DNA from: SHWB01 sp050246875
GTDB lineage: Bacteria; Pseudomonadota; Alphaproteobacteria; UBA6615
DNA: 64,000 nucleotides
Assembly: GCA_050246875.1 (NCBI GenBank)
Contig: JBFWVF010000002.1
Location: 372,001 to 436,000 of the forward strand
Direction: 5' to 3'
Position numbers and translations under genes: made by a program. The notes beneath the pieces were generated by a model. The model saw only the letters and a list, made by a program, of their open reading frames with translations. It searched no databases and was not told the DNA's origin. Numbering within the stretch: position 1 is the stretch's first letter; each line of letters begins with the position of its first letter. This document shows positions 9,310 through 18,105 of the stretch, in pieces.

Positions 9310-10691
9310 TGCGCCGCGCCGTCGGCTACTTCATCAAGCTCGGCCTGCTCGTCGCAGCCGCCGTCTGGCTCGCCGACCGGCCGGGCACGGTTACCGTCGA
9401 CTGGCAGGGTTGGCAGCTCGAAACCACGACCGGCATCGCCGTGCTCGCGCTGATTGCCGTCATTGTCGCGACGGCTCTGGTCTGGGGCGGCTGGCGCTTC
9501 GTCGCCGGGCTGCCTGGCGCGCTACTGGAGTTCCGCCGCACGCGGCGGCGTGCCGCTGGCTATCGCGCGCTGACCCACGGCATGGTCGCAGTCGCCGCCG
9601 GCGACGCGGAGGAGGCGCGGCGGCAGGCGCGCGTCGCCGACGGCCTGCTCGACGAGCCGCCGCTCACCCTGCTGCTCTCGGCGCAGGCGGCGCAGCTCGG
9701 CGGCGACGAGGGTGCCGCGCGGCGCTGGTTCGAGAAGATGCTCGAAAATCCCGAGATGGAGTTTCTCGGTCTGCGCGGCCTGATCATGCAGGCGCTGCGC
9801 GACGGGCGCAGCGAGGATGCGCGCGCGCTCGTTGCCCGCGCCGGCGCGCTGCGTCCGGGCGCCGGCTGGGTGCTTGAGACCGAGGCGCTGCTCGCGGCGC
9901 GCGGCGGTGACTGGCGGACGGCGCAGCGCGCGGTCGAACAGGCCGGCAAGCGCCACCTGCTGCCGTCCGCGACGTCGTCGGCGCAGCAGGCGGCGCTGCT
10001 GGTCGAGCGCGCCCGCGAGGCCGAGGCCGCCGGGCTGCCGAAGGACGCTCTCGACCAGGCGCGCCGCGCTGCCAAGCTGTCGCCGGTGCTGGCGCCGGCC
10101 GTCGTGATGGCCGCCCGCCTCGCCGCCGCCGACGATCGCCCGCGCGAGGCGCGGCGCCTGCTCGAACGCGGCTGGGCGGCGGCCCCGCATCCCGACATCG
10201 CCGCCGCCTGGGCGGCGCGCGCGGGCACCGACCCGATGGCGCGCCGCCGCGAGATGGAGAAGCTGACCGGCGCTTCCCCCGTCCATGCCGAGGGCCGGCT
10301 GGCGCTGGCCGGCGCGGCCATCGAGGCGCGGCTGTGGGGCGAGGCGCGGGGGCTGCTGCGCCCGCTCGCCGAGAACGGCGGCGACGCCCGTGCCGCCCGT
10401 CTCATGGCCCGGCTGGAGGAAGCCGAGCACGGCGACGGCGGGGCCGCGCGCGCCTGGCTCGAACGTGCCGAGGCGGCTGGCCCGGCACCGGCCTGGACCT
10501 GCGGCGCCTGCGGCGCCGTGGCCGATGCCTGGTCGGCCCTGTGCGGCCATTGTCACGCGCTGGGCACGCTGGGCTGGCAGGCGCCGCCGCGCGTCCAGCG
10601 CGCGCCGGCGAGCCTGCCGCCCGTCCCCGAACGGGCCGATGCGGCCGCCGTACCCGCCCCGGCGCTTGACCCGGACCGGGCCGCGCAATAG
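9309..10691 (+). CDS. hemY: HemY-family TPR membrane protein
   Basis: 460-residue protein with a HemY N-terminal region: two membrane helices at about 8-20 and 41-64 flank the DRPGTVTVDWQGW motif. A long TPR-type alpha-solenoid follows. The C-terminus holds a CGACG...CGHCH zinc-ribbon-like pair, reminiscent of the rubredoxin-like domain of LapB. In this clade the gene follows hemD and mic60 and may act in envelope or haem-linked quality control rather than as an enzyme. The ATG at 9309 overlaps the preceding stop (ATGA). Confidence 0.85.
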   Translation: MRRAVGYFIKLGLLVAAAVWLADRPGTVTVDWQGWQLETTTGIAVLALIAVIVATALVWGGWRFVAGLPGALLEFRRTRRRAAGYRALTHGMVAVAAGDAEEARRQARVADGLLDEPPLTLLLSAQAAQLGGDEGAARRWFEKMLENPEMEFLGLRGLIMQALRDGRSEDARALVARAGALRPGAGWVLETEALLAARGGDWRTAQRAVEQAGKRHLLPSATSSAQQAALLVERAREAEAAGLPKDALDQARRAAKLSPVLAPAVVMAARLAAADDRPREARRLLERGWAAAPHPDIAAAWAARAGTDPMARRREMEKLTGASPVHAEGRLALAGAAIEARLWGEARGLLRPLAENGGDARAARLMARLEEAEHGDGGAARAWLERAEAAGPAPAWTCGACGAVADAWSALCGHCHALGTLGWQAPPRVQRAPASLPPVPERADAAAVPAPALDPDRAAQ

Positions 10692-10732
10692 GAAGTGCGC
10701 CTTCGCGCCCGCGCACGCAATCCGCGACCGGC

Positions 10733-10808
10733 GCCGCAGTAGCTCAGTTGGTAGAGCATCGCATTCGTAATGCGAGGGTCGGGGGTTCAAATCCCTCCTG
10801 CGGCACCA
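10733..10808 (+). tRNA. tRNA-Thr (anticodon CGT)
   Basis: 76-nt cloverleaf. The acceptor stem GCCGCAG pairs with CTGCGGC, followed by discriminator A and encoded CCA. The D arm is GCTCAGTTGGTAGAGC, the anticodon stem TCGCA/TGCGA holds loop TTCGTAA (anticodon CGT), and the T arm is GGGGGTTCAAATCCCTCC. No second copy of its 3' end was seen downstream, so there is no sign that it is used as an integration site. Confidence 0.95.
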
Positions 10809-10939
10809 TTCGCGCGGCGCCCTGCCGACACCTTTGACTTGTGACCCGCCGTCGCCTTTACACCGCCGGCGGTGCGGGCAACACTGCGCCGCCGCCGGCA
10901 TCGGGCGGCGACAAGAAGCGCAGTGCAAGGGGAAGCGGG

Positions 10940-11920
10940 ATGATAAACGCCGGTATCGTCGGCCTCGGCTGGTGGGGCAAGGTTCTCGTCGAGGCCGTGC
11001 AGGGCAAGAGCGACAGGATCCGCTTCGTCGCCGGCGCTACCCGCACCCCGGCGAAGGCCGCCGACTTCGCCACGAAGCAGAACTTCCCGCTGGTCGACTC
11101 ATGGCAGGCGCTGCTGGCCGACAAGTCGGTCGACGCGCTGGTCTTCGCCACGCCGCACTCGCAGCACAAGGAGCAGGTCATTGCCACCGCGAAGGCCGGC
11201 AAGCACATCTTCGTCGAGAAGCCGCTGACGCTGACCAAGGCCGATGCGGAGGCGGCGATGGCCGCCGTCGCCAAGGCCGGCGTCGGCTGGGGCATGGGCT
11301 TCAACCGGCGCTTCGCCCCGGCTGTGGCCGAACTGCGCAAGCGTCTCGCCGACGGCTCGTTCGGCACGCTCGAGCACGTCGAGGCGACGATGTCGGCGCC
11401 GGCCGGCCTGTCGCTGCCGGCCGAGCAGTGGCGCGCCAACGCCGAGGAAACGCCGGTCGGCGGTCTGACGCCGATGGGCGTGCACCTCATCGATCTCATG
11501 ATCGACCTGTTCGGCGAGATCGACGAGGTCTACTGCCAGAGCTTCCGCCGCGCCGTGCCGAACAACACCGACGATACCAGCTCGATGCTGTTCCGCATGA
11601 AGAGCGGCATGTCCGGCTACATGGCCAACATGCTGGCGACGGCGCCAAGCTGCCGCTTCGCCGTCTATGGCTCGAAGGCCATGGCGTCGCTGCAGCAGGC
11701 GACCCTGCAGGACTACGTCTTCCAGCCGGTCGGCGGCGAGCGCGAGGCGAAGGACATCGGCGGCGTCGATTCCGTGCGCGCCGAACTCGAATGCTTCGCC
11801 GATGCCTGCGCGGGCAAGGGCAAGTTTCCGGTGACGCCGGCGCAGGCCATCCACGGCGTCGCCGTGCAGGAGGCAATCATCCGCTCGTCGAAGAGCCACC
11901 GCCCGGAGAAAGTGGGGTAG
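10940..11920 (+). CDS. Gfo/Idh/MocA family NAD(P)-dependent oxidoreductase
   Basis: 326-residue dehydrogenase. The Rossmann motif is GIVGLGWWGK, followed by FATPHSQH, the family EKPLTL motif (EKP, catalytic-site lysine) and a C-terminal alpha/beta domain with GGLTPMGVHLIDLM, where the histidine fits the family's catalytic position. The start at 10940 follows an AAGGGGAAG ribosome site; an upstream in-frame start at 10841 would add an unconserved leader. It is the first gene of the meta-cleavage operon, 16 bp before the dioxygenase. A family member (LigC) oxidises a ring-cleavage semialdehyde in protocatechuate 4,5-cleavage, so the same role is plausible here but inferred. Confidence 0.85.
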   Translation: MINAGIVGLGWWGKVLVEAVQGKSDRIRFVAGATRTPAKAADFATKQNFPLVDSWQALLADKSVDALVFATPHSQHKEQVIATAKAGKHIFVEKPLTLTKADAEAAMAAVAKAGVGWGMGFNRRFAPAVAELRKRLADGSFGTLEHVEATMSAPAGLSLPAEQWRANAEETPVGGLTPMGVHLIDLMIDLFGEIDEVYCQSFRRAVPNNTDDTSSMLFRMKSGMSGYMANMLATAPSCRFAVYGSKAMASLQQATLQDYVFQPVGGEREAKDIGGVDSVRAELECFADACAGKGKFPVTPAQAIHGVAVQEAIIRSSKSHRPEKVG

Positions 11921-11936
11921 GCGCCCCGCCAGCGTC

Positions 11937-12758
11937 ATGGCCGGGATCGTCGCCGCCGCGCTGGTGCCGCACGCGCCGCGTCTCGCCACCTGGGACGGGG
12001 CGCCCGAGTTCGGGCGGCCTCTGATCGAGGGGCTGCGGTCGCTCGGTGACGCGGTGCGGGCGCTGGCGCCGGACGCGATCCTCATCCAGTCGGCGCACTG
12101 GGTCTGCACCTTCGACTGGTATGTCACCTGCCACACGCTGCACGAGGGCACCTGCATCGCCGACGAGGCGCCCGACCTCATCCCCGGCCAGCGGTACCGC
12201 CGCGCGGGAGATCCGGCGCTGGGCGACGCCATCGTCGCGACGCTGACGGCGGCCGGCCTGCGCTCGCGCGCCAACCGCTCAGAGCACTACACTTGGGATT
12301 ACGGCGGCGTCGTGCCGCTGGGGCACATGGATCCCGACGCCACGCTGCCGGCGGTCGAACTGCCGGTCGTGATGTGCGCCGACCTCGCCGAGAGCCGGCG
12401 CGCGGGCGGATTGCTCGACGCCGCCGCGAAGGCCGCCGGGAAGCGGGTCGTGCTGCTCGGCGCCACCGCCCTCTCGCACGCGCTGGTGCGGACGCCGTCG
12501 GACTGGCCGACGCCGGCGCGCATGGCCGCCGACGCCGCCTTCCTCGACCGCATGGAGGCGGGCGACGCCGCCGGGCTCGCCGACGAACTGCCGTCCTGGG
12601 CCAAGGCCAACGAGGCCGAGATGGGCGGGCGCGTCCTCGCCACCGTGCTCGGCGCGCTCGAATCGCTGGGGGCGCGTCTCAGCGGGCGACGCTTCGGGCC
12701 GTACGCGCAATCCTCGGGCACCGGCAATGCGGCTATCCTTGTTGCGCCGGCCAACTAA
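11937..12758 (+). CDS. Class III (LigB-type) extradiol ring-cleavage dioxygenase
   Basis: 273-residue non-haem Fe(II) dioxygenase of the LigB superfamily. PHAPRL (H12) and IQSAHW (H54) fit the iron-binding histidines; GATALSHAL resembles the later conserved histidine segment. It probably opens a catechol- or aminophenol-like ring. The partner gene of two-subunit LigAB or AmnAB enzymes is absent nearby, so this looks like a single-subunit form. The five downstream genes degrade the ring-fission product. The substrate cannot be read from sequence. Confidence 0.82.
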   Translation: MAGIVAAALVPHAPRLATWDGAPEFGRPLIEGLRSLGDAVRALAPDAILIQSAHWVCTFDWYVTCHTLHEGTCIADEAPDLIPGQRYRRAGDPALGDAIVATLTAAGLRSRANRSEHYTWDYGGVVPLGHMDPDATLPAVELPVVMCADLAESRRAGGLLDAAAKAAGKRVVLLGATALSHALVRTPSDWPTPARMAADAAFLDRMEAGDAAGLADELPSWAKANEAEMGGRVLATVLGALESLGARLSGRRFGPYAQSSGTGNAAILVAPAN

Positions 12759-12770
12759 GGACGCGAGGCG

Positions 12771-13586
12771 ATGGCGAAGGCGAAGACTGCGAAACCCGTG
12801 CGGACACCCATCGAGGCGCTCGCGAAGCTCTTGCGCGACGCCGCCGATACCGGCATGCCGTGCGTGCCGCTGCGCCACGATCTGCCGGCCAAGGACATCG
12901 CTGCCGCCATCGCCGTTCAGGACACCAACACGACGTACTGGCTCGCCGCCGGGCGGCGGCTGGTCGGGCGCAAGATCGGCCTGACGGCGAAGACGGTGCA
13001 GCGCCAGCTCGGCGTCGACCAGCCCGACTACGGCATGCTGTGGGCCGACATGGCCGTCGGCGACGGCGAGGACATCCGCCTGTCGCGCGTCCTGCAGCCC
13101 AAGATCGAGGGCGAGATCGCCTTCGTCATGGCGCGCGACCTGGTGACGGAGCGGCCGACCGCTGCCGACGTGACGCGCGCCGTCGACTACGTCTGCGCCG
13201 CCATCGAGGTGGTCGGCAGCCGGATCGCCAACTGGGACATCGATATCGTCGACACCATCGCCGACAACGGCTCGTCCGGTCTGTTCGTGCTCGGCAACGA
13301 GAAGCATGCCCTCGACGGCCTCGACCTGCGGCTGTGCGGCATGGTGCTGGAGAACCGCGGCGAGCCGGCCAGCACCGGAGCCGGCGTCGCCTGCCTCGGC
13401 CATCCGCTCAACGCGATGACCTGGCTGGCGAACACGATGGTCGCCTGTGGCCGGCCGTTGCGCGCGGGCGACGTCATCCTCTCCGGCGCGCTCGGCCCGA
13501 TGGTGGCGGCGAAGCCGGGCGAGGTCTACGAGGTGCGCGTCTCCGGGCTCGGCTCGGTGCGGGCGGCGTTCGCGGCGGAGGGCTAG
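12771..13586 (+). CDS. mhpD: 2-oxopent-4-enoate hydratase (MhpD/DmpE-like)
   Basis: 271-residue FAH-superfamily enzyme that hydrates 2-hydroxypenta-2,4-dienoate to 4-hydroxy-2-oxovalerate. Characteristic segments are GRKIGLTAKTVQRQLGVDQPDYG, the acidic metal site PKIEGEIAF, DIVDTIADNGSSG and a C-terminal GALGPM. It starts 12 bp after the dioxygenase gene and ends 2 bp before the aldehyde dehydrogenase. It differs from the second FAH-family gene of the operon, which is the decarboxylase-type relative. Confidence 0.88.
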   Translation: MAKAKTAKPVRTPIEALAKLLRDAADTGMPCVPLRHDLPAKDIAAAIAVQDTNTTYWLAAGRRLVGRKIGLTAKTVQRQLGVDQPDYGMLWADMAVGDGEDIRLSRVLQPKIEGEIAFVMARDLVTERPTAADVTRAVDYVCAAIEVVGSRIANWDIDIVDTIADNGSSGLFVLGNEKHALDGLDLRLCGMVLENRGEPASTGAGVACLGHPLNAMTWLANTMVACGRPLRAGDVILSGALGPMVAAKPGEVYEVRVSGLGSVRAAFAAEG

Positions 13587-13588
13587 AG

Positions 13589-14530
13589 ATGGCGGGCAAG
13601 GTTCCGGTGGCGATCATCGGCTCGGGCAACATCGGCACCGACCTGATGATCAAGGTCGCGAAGCTGTCGCGAACGCTGGAAATGGCGGCGATGGTCGGCA
13701 TAGATCCGGCCTCGGACGGTCTGAAGCGCGCCCGCGAGATGGGCGTGGCGACGACCGACAGGGGCGTCGACGGTCTCGTCGCCCTGCCGGAATTCGCCGA
13801 CATCCGCATCGTCTTCGACGCCACTTCGGCAAAGGCCCACATCGCCAACTGGGCGGCGCTCGAACAGCACGGCAAGCAGATGATCGATCTCACGCCGGCC
13901 GCCATCGGCCCCTACACCGTGCCGGTGGTCAACATGGACGCGCATCTCGCGGCGCCCAACGTCAACATGGTGACGTGCGGCGGCCAGGCGACGGTGCCGA
14001 TGGTGCACGCCGTCAGCCGCGTGGCGAAGGTGCATTACGCCGAGATCGTCGCCTCGATCTCCTCGCGCTCGGCGGGGCCGGGCACGCGCGCCAATATCGA
14101 TGAGTTCACCCAGACCACGGCGCGGGCGCTGGAGACCGTCGGCGGTGCCACGCACGGCAAGGCCATCATCGTGCTCAACCCGGCGGAGCCGCCGCTGATG
14201 ATGCGCGACACGGTGTTCGTGCTGTCGGAGGAGACCGACACCGCCGCGATCGAGCGTTCGGTCGAGGCGATGGTGGCGGAGGTGCAGGGCTACGTGCCGG
14301 GCTACCGCCTCAAGCAGAAGGTGCAGTTCGAGCGCTTCGGCAACAACGACCCGGTGCGCATTCCCGGCATCGGCGCCTTCACCGGCATCAAGACATCGAT
14401 CTTTCTCGAGGTCGAAGGCGCGGCGCACTATCTGCCGGCCTATGCTGGCAACCTCGACATCATGACCTCGGCGGCGCTGCGAACCGCCGAACGCCTGGCC
14501 GCCGTGCGCGGCCTCGCGCGCGCCGCCTGA
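13589..14530 (+). CDS. mhpF: Acetaldehyde dehydrogenase (acetylating)
   Basis: 313-residue CoA-acylating aldehyde dehydrogenase that converts acetaldehyde to acetyl-CoA with NAD+, normally channelled from its aldolase partner. Rossmann motif IIGSGNIGTD, catalytic cysteine in VTCGGQATVP (C130), then SRSAGPGTRANIDEFT and NPAEPP signatures. Length is normal. The adjacent aldolase gene 13 bp downstream is its usual complex partner. Confidence 0.95.
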   Translation: MAGKVPVAIIGSGNIGTDLMIKVAKLSRTLEMAAMVGIDPASDGLKRAREMGVATTDRGVDGLVALPEFADIRIVFDATSAKAHIANWAALEQHGKQMIDLTPAAIGPYTVPVVNMDAHLAAPNVNMVTCGGQATVPMVHAVSRVAKVHYAEIVASISSRSAGPGTRANIDEFTQTTARALETVGGATHGKAIIVLNPAEPPLMMRDTVFVLSEETDTAAIERSVEAMVAEVQGYVPGYRLKQKVQFERFGNNDPVRIPGIGAFTGIKTSIFLEVEGAAHYLPAYAGNLDIMTSAALRTAERLAAVRGLARAA

Positions 14531-14543
14531 GCGGGAGGACGCC

Positions 14544-15575
14544 ATGCGTAGCGGACCCGAGGGCCGCATCTACGTGCAGGACGTGACCCTGCGTGACGGC
14601 ATGCACGCCATCCGCCACCAGTACGGCACCGACCACGTGCTGGCCATCGCGCGCGCGCTCGACGCGGCGCAGGTGGCGTCGATCGAGGTGTCGCACGGCG
14701 ACGGGCTCTCGGGCTCGTCCTTCAACTACGGCTTCGGCCGGCACACCGACTGGGAGTGGATCGGCACGGTCGCGGACGAGTTGAAGCACGCGAAGCTGGC
14801 GACGCTGCTGCTGCCCGGCATCGGCACGCTGGAGGACTTGCGTCACGCGCACGAGATGGGCGTGAAGTCGGTGCGCGTCGCCACGCACTCGACCGAGGCC
14901 GACGTGGCGGCGCAACACATCGAGTACGCGCGCACCGCCGGCATGGACGTCGCCGGCTTCCTGATGATGGCGCACATGACGCCGCCGGCCGAGCTGGCGC
15001 AGCAGGCGAAGCTGATGGAGAGTTATGGCGCGCACTGCGTCTACGTCACCGACAGCGGCGGTGCGCTGACCATGGACGGCGTCGCCGACCGCTTCAAGGC
15101 CTTCGCCGACGTGCTGAAGCCGGAGACGGAGATGGGCATGCACGCGCATCACAATCTCTCGCTCGGCGTTGCCAATTCGGTTGTCGCGGTGCAGCACGGG
15201 GCGAAGCGCATCGACGCTTCGCTGGCTGGCCAGGGCGCCGGCGCCGGCAATGCGCCGCTGGAGGTGTTCGTCGCCGTCGCCGACCGTCTCGGCTGGGACC
15301 ACGGCTGCGATCTCTTCGCGCTCATGGACGCCGCCGACGATCTGGTGCGGCCCCTGCAGGACCGGCCGGTGCAGGTCGACCGCGAGACGCTGTCGCTCGG
15401 CTATGCCGGCGTCTATTCGAGCTTCCTGCGCCATGCCGAGCGCGCGGCGGAAACCTACGGGGTCGACGTGCGCAAGATTCTCATGGAACTGGGCCGGCGC
15501 CGCATGGTCGGCGGGCAGGAGGACATGATCGTCGACGTCGCGCTCGATCTCGCCAGGGCAGCCGGCAATGGCTGA
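14544..15575 (+). CDS. mhpE: 4-hydroxy-2-oxovalerate aldolase
   Basis: 343-residue class II, DRE-TIM aldolase that cleaves 4-hydroxy-2-oxovalerate to pyruvate and acetaldehyde. VTLRDGMHA (R17, D18, H21) is the catalytic motif and MGMHAHHNLSLGVANS holds the metal histidines. It has the C-terminal communication domain that binds the acetaldehyde dehydrogenase (VSHGDG...GGQEDM). GGGAGGA precedes the ATG. Its end overlaps the next gene by 8 bp. Confidence 0.95.
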   Translation: MRSGPEGRIYVQDVTLRDGMHAIRHQYGTDHVLAIARALDAAQVASIEVSHGDGLSGSSFNYGFGRHTDWEWIGTVADELKHAKLATLLLPGIGTLEDLRHAHEMGVKSVRVATHSTEADVAAQHIEYARTAGMDVAGFLMMAHMTPPAELAQQAKLMESYGAHCVYVTDSGGALTMDGVADRFKAFADVLKPETEMGMHAHHNLSLGVANSVVAVQHGAKRIDASLAGQGAGAGNAPLEVFVAVADRLGWDHGCDLFALMDAADDLVRPLQDRPVQVDRETLSLGYAGVYSSFLRHAERAAETYGVDVRKILMELGRRRMVGGQEDMIVDVALDLARAAGNG

Positions 15576-16353
15576 AAGGAAAGCCAGCCGCATCGCCGGC
15601 TTCGCCAGGACGCTCGACGAGGCGCAGCGCACCGCACGTCCCGTTGCCCAGATCTCGACGGCGAAGAAGCCTATGGAGCTGGCCGACGCCTACGCCATCC
15701 AGGCCGCCGCCATTGCCCGCCGGCTACGGCGTGGCGAACGCCGCAGCGGCGCCAAGCTCGGCTTTACCAGCCGCGCCAAGGCGGCGCAGATGGGCGTGTT
15801 CGATGTCATCTACGGCCGCCTGACCGACGCCATGCTGCTGCCCGATGGCGGCATCGTCGACCTCGCCCGTTTCGTCCATCCGCGCGTCGAGCCGGAAGTG
15901 GCCTTCCTGCTGGCCAGGCCGTTGCGCCATCCGGTGTCGCCGGCGGAGGCGATGGCCGCGGTCGGCGGCATTGCGCCGGCGCTGGAAATCATCGATTCGC
16001 GCTACGAGAACTTCAAGTTCTCGCTGGCCGATGTCGTCGCCGACAACTGCTCGGGCGCCGGCTACGTGCTCGGCCAGTGGCACGCGCCGACGCTGGACAT
16101 CTCCAATCTAGGCATGGTGCTGGAGTTCGACGGCCGCGCCGTCGAGATCGCCTCGTCGGCGGCGATCCTCGGCCATCCCGCGCGCTCGCTGGTCGAGGCT
16201 GCGCGTTTCGCCGCCGAGAGGGGCGACCGGCTAGAGGCGGGCTTTGTCATCATGGCCGGCGGCGCCACCGCCGCGGCCGCGCTGAAGCCGGGCCTGTCGG
16301 TCCGCGTCGTCGCGCAGCACCTCGGCGAGGCCGGCTTCCGCTGCAGGGCCTGA
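15568..16353 (+). CDS. dmpH: 4-oxalocrotonate decarboxylase-like (2-oxo-3-hexenedioate decarboxylase)
   Basis: 261-residue FAH-superfamily protein. GAKLGFTSRAKAAQMGV, the VEPEVAFLLARPL metal site and VADNCSGAGYVLG match the decarboxylase branch (DmpH/XylI/NahK). The usual reaction removes CO2 from 2-oxohex-3-enedioate to give the substrate of the hydratase at 12.8 kb. Its presence implies that the ring-fission semialdehyde is oxidised to an acid first, so a dehydrogenase is needed; the only candidate in the operon is the Gfo/Idh/MocA protein. A tautomerase gene is not seen here. Confidence 0.85.
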   Translation: MAERKASRIAGFARTLDEAQRTARPVAQISTAKKPMELADAYAIQAAAIARRLRRGERRSGAKLGFTSRAKAAQMGVFDVIYGRLTDAMLLPDGGIVDLARFVHPRVEPEVAFLLARPLRHPVSPAEAMAAVGGIAPALEIIDSRYENFKFSLADVVADNCSGAGYVLGQWHAPTLDISNLGMVLEFDGRAVEIASSAAILGHPARSLVEAARFAAERGDRLEAGFVIMAGGATAAAALKPGLSVRVVAQHLGEAGFRCRA

Positions 16354-16369
16354 GGGGCCGGGCAGGCCG

Positions 16370-16837
16370 CTATCGCGGCAGCCTGATCCGCTGCAGAAAC
16401 TCCATCAGCTTCGCGCGCTCCTCGCCGGACAGCGATGCTGCGAGCAGGTCGTCCTGTGCGTCGACGCGCTGGCGCAGGCGGGCGAGGGCGGTCGTGCCGC
16501 CCTCTGTCAGCGACAGCACCTGATAGCGACGGTCGTGGGTCGCGCGCTTGCGCGCGACCCAGCCGCGCTTCTGCAGCCGGTCGAGCAGCGCCACCAGGGT
16601 CGACTGGTCGGTGCCGACGGCGGCGGCAAGCGCGCGCTGCGAGAGACCGGTATTGACCGCGATCAGCTCCAGCACGGCGAACTGCGTCGGCGTGACGTTG
16701 TCGTCGGCGAGGTGGCGGGCGAAGTTCTGGAAGACAATGAGCTGGGCGCGGCGAAGCTGGTAGCCCAGCAGGCCGGGCAGCACGCCCATGTCGACCTCGC
16801 GCGCCTCGGTGATGGTCGCCGGCAGATCCTGCGTCAC
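16370..16837 (-). CDS. MarR-family transcriptional regulator
   Basis: 155-residue winged-helix MarR protein. The recognition region is LSQRALAAAVGTDQSTLVALLDRLQKRG, followed by the D-x-R wing motif ATHDRRYQVLSLT. It is convergent with the meta-cleavage operon and divergent from the TRAP transporter genes. MarR proteins of catabolic loci commonly repress divergent genes and release DNA on binding an aromatic ligand; that role here is inferred from position. Confidence 0.9.
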   Translation of the reverse strand: MTQDLPATITEAREVDMGVLPGLLGYQLRRAQLIVFQNFARHLADDNVTPTQFAVLELIAVNTGLSQRALAAAVGTDQSTLVALLDRLQKRGWVARKRATHDRRYQVLSLTEGGTTALARLRQRVDAQDDLLAASLSGEERAKLMEFLQRIRLPR

Positions 16838-17054
16838 GTCGGCCCTCCTGTGCGTCGTCCGCGGAGGTTCAGGGTACCGGCCGCCGCGGCCGGCGCGAAT
16901 GATTTGTCACCATAACCATTTGCTGCGTAAAGTAACAGAAGGTCGCCGCCGGATGTCCGGCGGACGACCGGTGCCGCAAGACCCGTTCCGGCCATTGGCC
17001 GGCAACCGGGCGCCGGCCGACGCGGACAGCCTGTCCGCAGCATGGGGAGGAACC
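16838..17054. promoter_or_regulatory. Divergent marR/dctP regulatory region
   Basis: 217-bp space between the MarR gene and dctP. Most is GC-rich, but about 16898-16940 is distinctly AT-rich (centre TTTGTCACCATAACCATTTG) and is the likely place for the promoters and a MarR operator. I could not define a convincing -35/-10 pair or a perfect palindrome. GGGGAGG at 17044-17050 is the dctP ribosome site. Confidence 0.45.
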
Positions 17055-18095
17055 ATGTCCATCAGAACCCTTGGCGCCGCGCTTGTCGGCGTCGCTGCGA
17101 TGGCCACGCTGGCGATGCCGGCCGCCGCCGCGGATGTCACCCTGCGCCTGCAACATTTCCTCGCGCCGACCGCGCCGGCGCAGAAGATCCTGCACGAGCC
17201 GTGGGCCGAGTGGGTGAAGACGGCTTCCAAGGGGCGCATCGAGACGCAGATCTATCCGGCGATGCAGCTCGGTGGCGCGCCGCCGCAGCTTGCCGACCAG
17301 GTGCGCGAAGGCATCGCCGACGTTGTGTGGACGCTGCCCGGCTACACGCCCGGCCGCTTCCCGCGCATCGAGGTGTTCGAGTTGCCGTTCCTGCACATCA
17401 ATGCGCTGGCGACGACGCTGGCGTTGCAGGACTACGCGGAGATGCATCTGGCCGAGGAGTTCAAGGACTTCAAGGTCATCCTGTTCCATGTCCATGACGG
17501 CCAGCTTCTCCAGGCCAGCCGCGGCGTCGAGAAGCTCGAGGACTTCAAGGGCATGAAGATCCGCGTGCCCAACCGCGTCGGCGGCTGGCTGATCGAGGCG
17601 GTCGGTGCCGTGCCGGTCGGCGCGCCGGTGCCGCAGGTGCCGCAGATGCTGTCCAAGGGCGTCGTCGACGGCACCATGCTGCCCTTCGAGGTGGCGCTGC
17701 CGCTGAAACTGCACGAACTGGTCAAGTTCGACACGGAGATGGCCGGGCCGCAGCCGCGCTTCAACACCTCGGTGTTCAGCCTGCTGATGAACAGGAAGCG
17801 CTACGACGACCTGCCGGCCGACCTGAAGAAGGCGATCGACGACCATTCCGGGCGCAAGATCGCCGAGCACGCCGGCCGCAAGTGGATCGAGGTCGAGGGC
17901 CCGGGCCGCGAGGCGGCCGAGAAGGCGGGCGTCAAGTTCGTCACCATGCCGCAGGCCGAGGTCGAACGGCTGAAGACGGCGGTGAAGCCCGTCCATGACC
18001 GCTGGCTTGCCGAAGTCAAGGCGGCCGGCATCGACGGCGACAAGCTGCTCGCCGACGCCCGCCGCCTGCTCGACAAGTACAAGGACGCGAAGTAG
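17055..18095 (+). CDS. dctP: TRAP transporter substrate-binding protein DctP
   Basis: 346-residue periplasmic binding protein of a tripartite ATP-independent transporter. A Sec signal peptide covers about residues 1-26 (Ala-rich core, cleavage near PAAAA). DctP-type segments follow: LAPTAPAQKILHEPWAEWV, QLGGAPPQLADQVREG, LEDFKGMKIRVPNR (with the family's carboxylate-binding arginine) and VDGTMLPFEVALPLKL. ATG 17055 follows a strong GGGGAGG. The ligand is probably a small carboxylate, perhaps an aromatic acid given the upstream operon. Confidence 0.93.
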   Translation: MSIRTLGAALVGVAAMATLAMPAAAADVTLRLQHFLAPTAPAQKILHEPWAEWVKTASKGRIETQIYPAMQLGGAPPQLADQVREGIADVVWTLPGYTPGRFPRIEVFELPFLHINALATTLALQDYAEMHLAEEFKDFKVILFHVHDGQLLQASRGVEKLEDFKGMKIRVPNRVGGWLIEAVGAVPVGAPVPQVPQMLSKGVVDGTMLPFEVALPLKLHELVKFDTEMAGPQPRFNTSVFSLLMNRKRYDDLPADLKKAIDDHSGRKIAEHAGRKWIEVEGPGREAAEKAGVKFVTMPQAEVERLKTAVKPVHDRWLAEVKAAGIDGDKLLADARRLLDKYKDAK

Positions 18096-18105
18096 TCCCG
18101 AGGGG

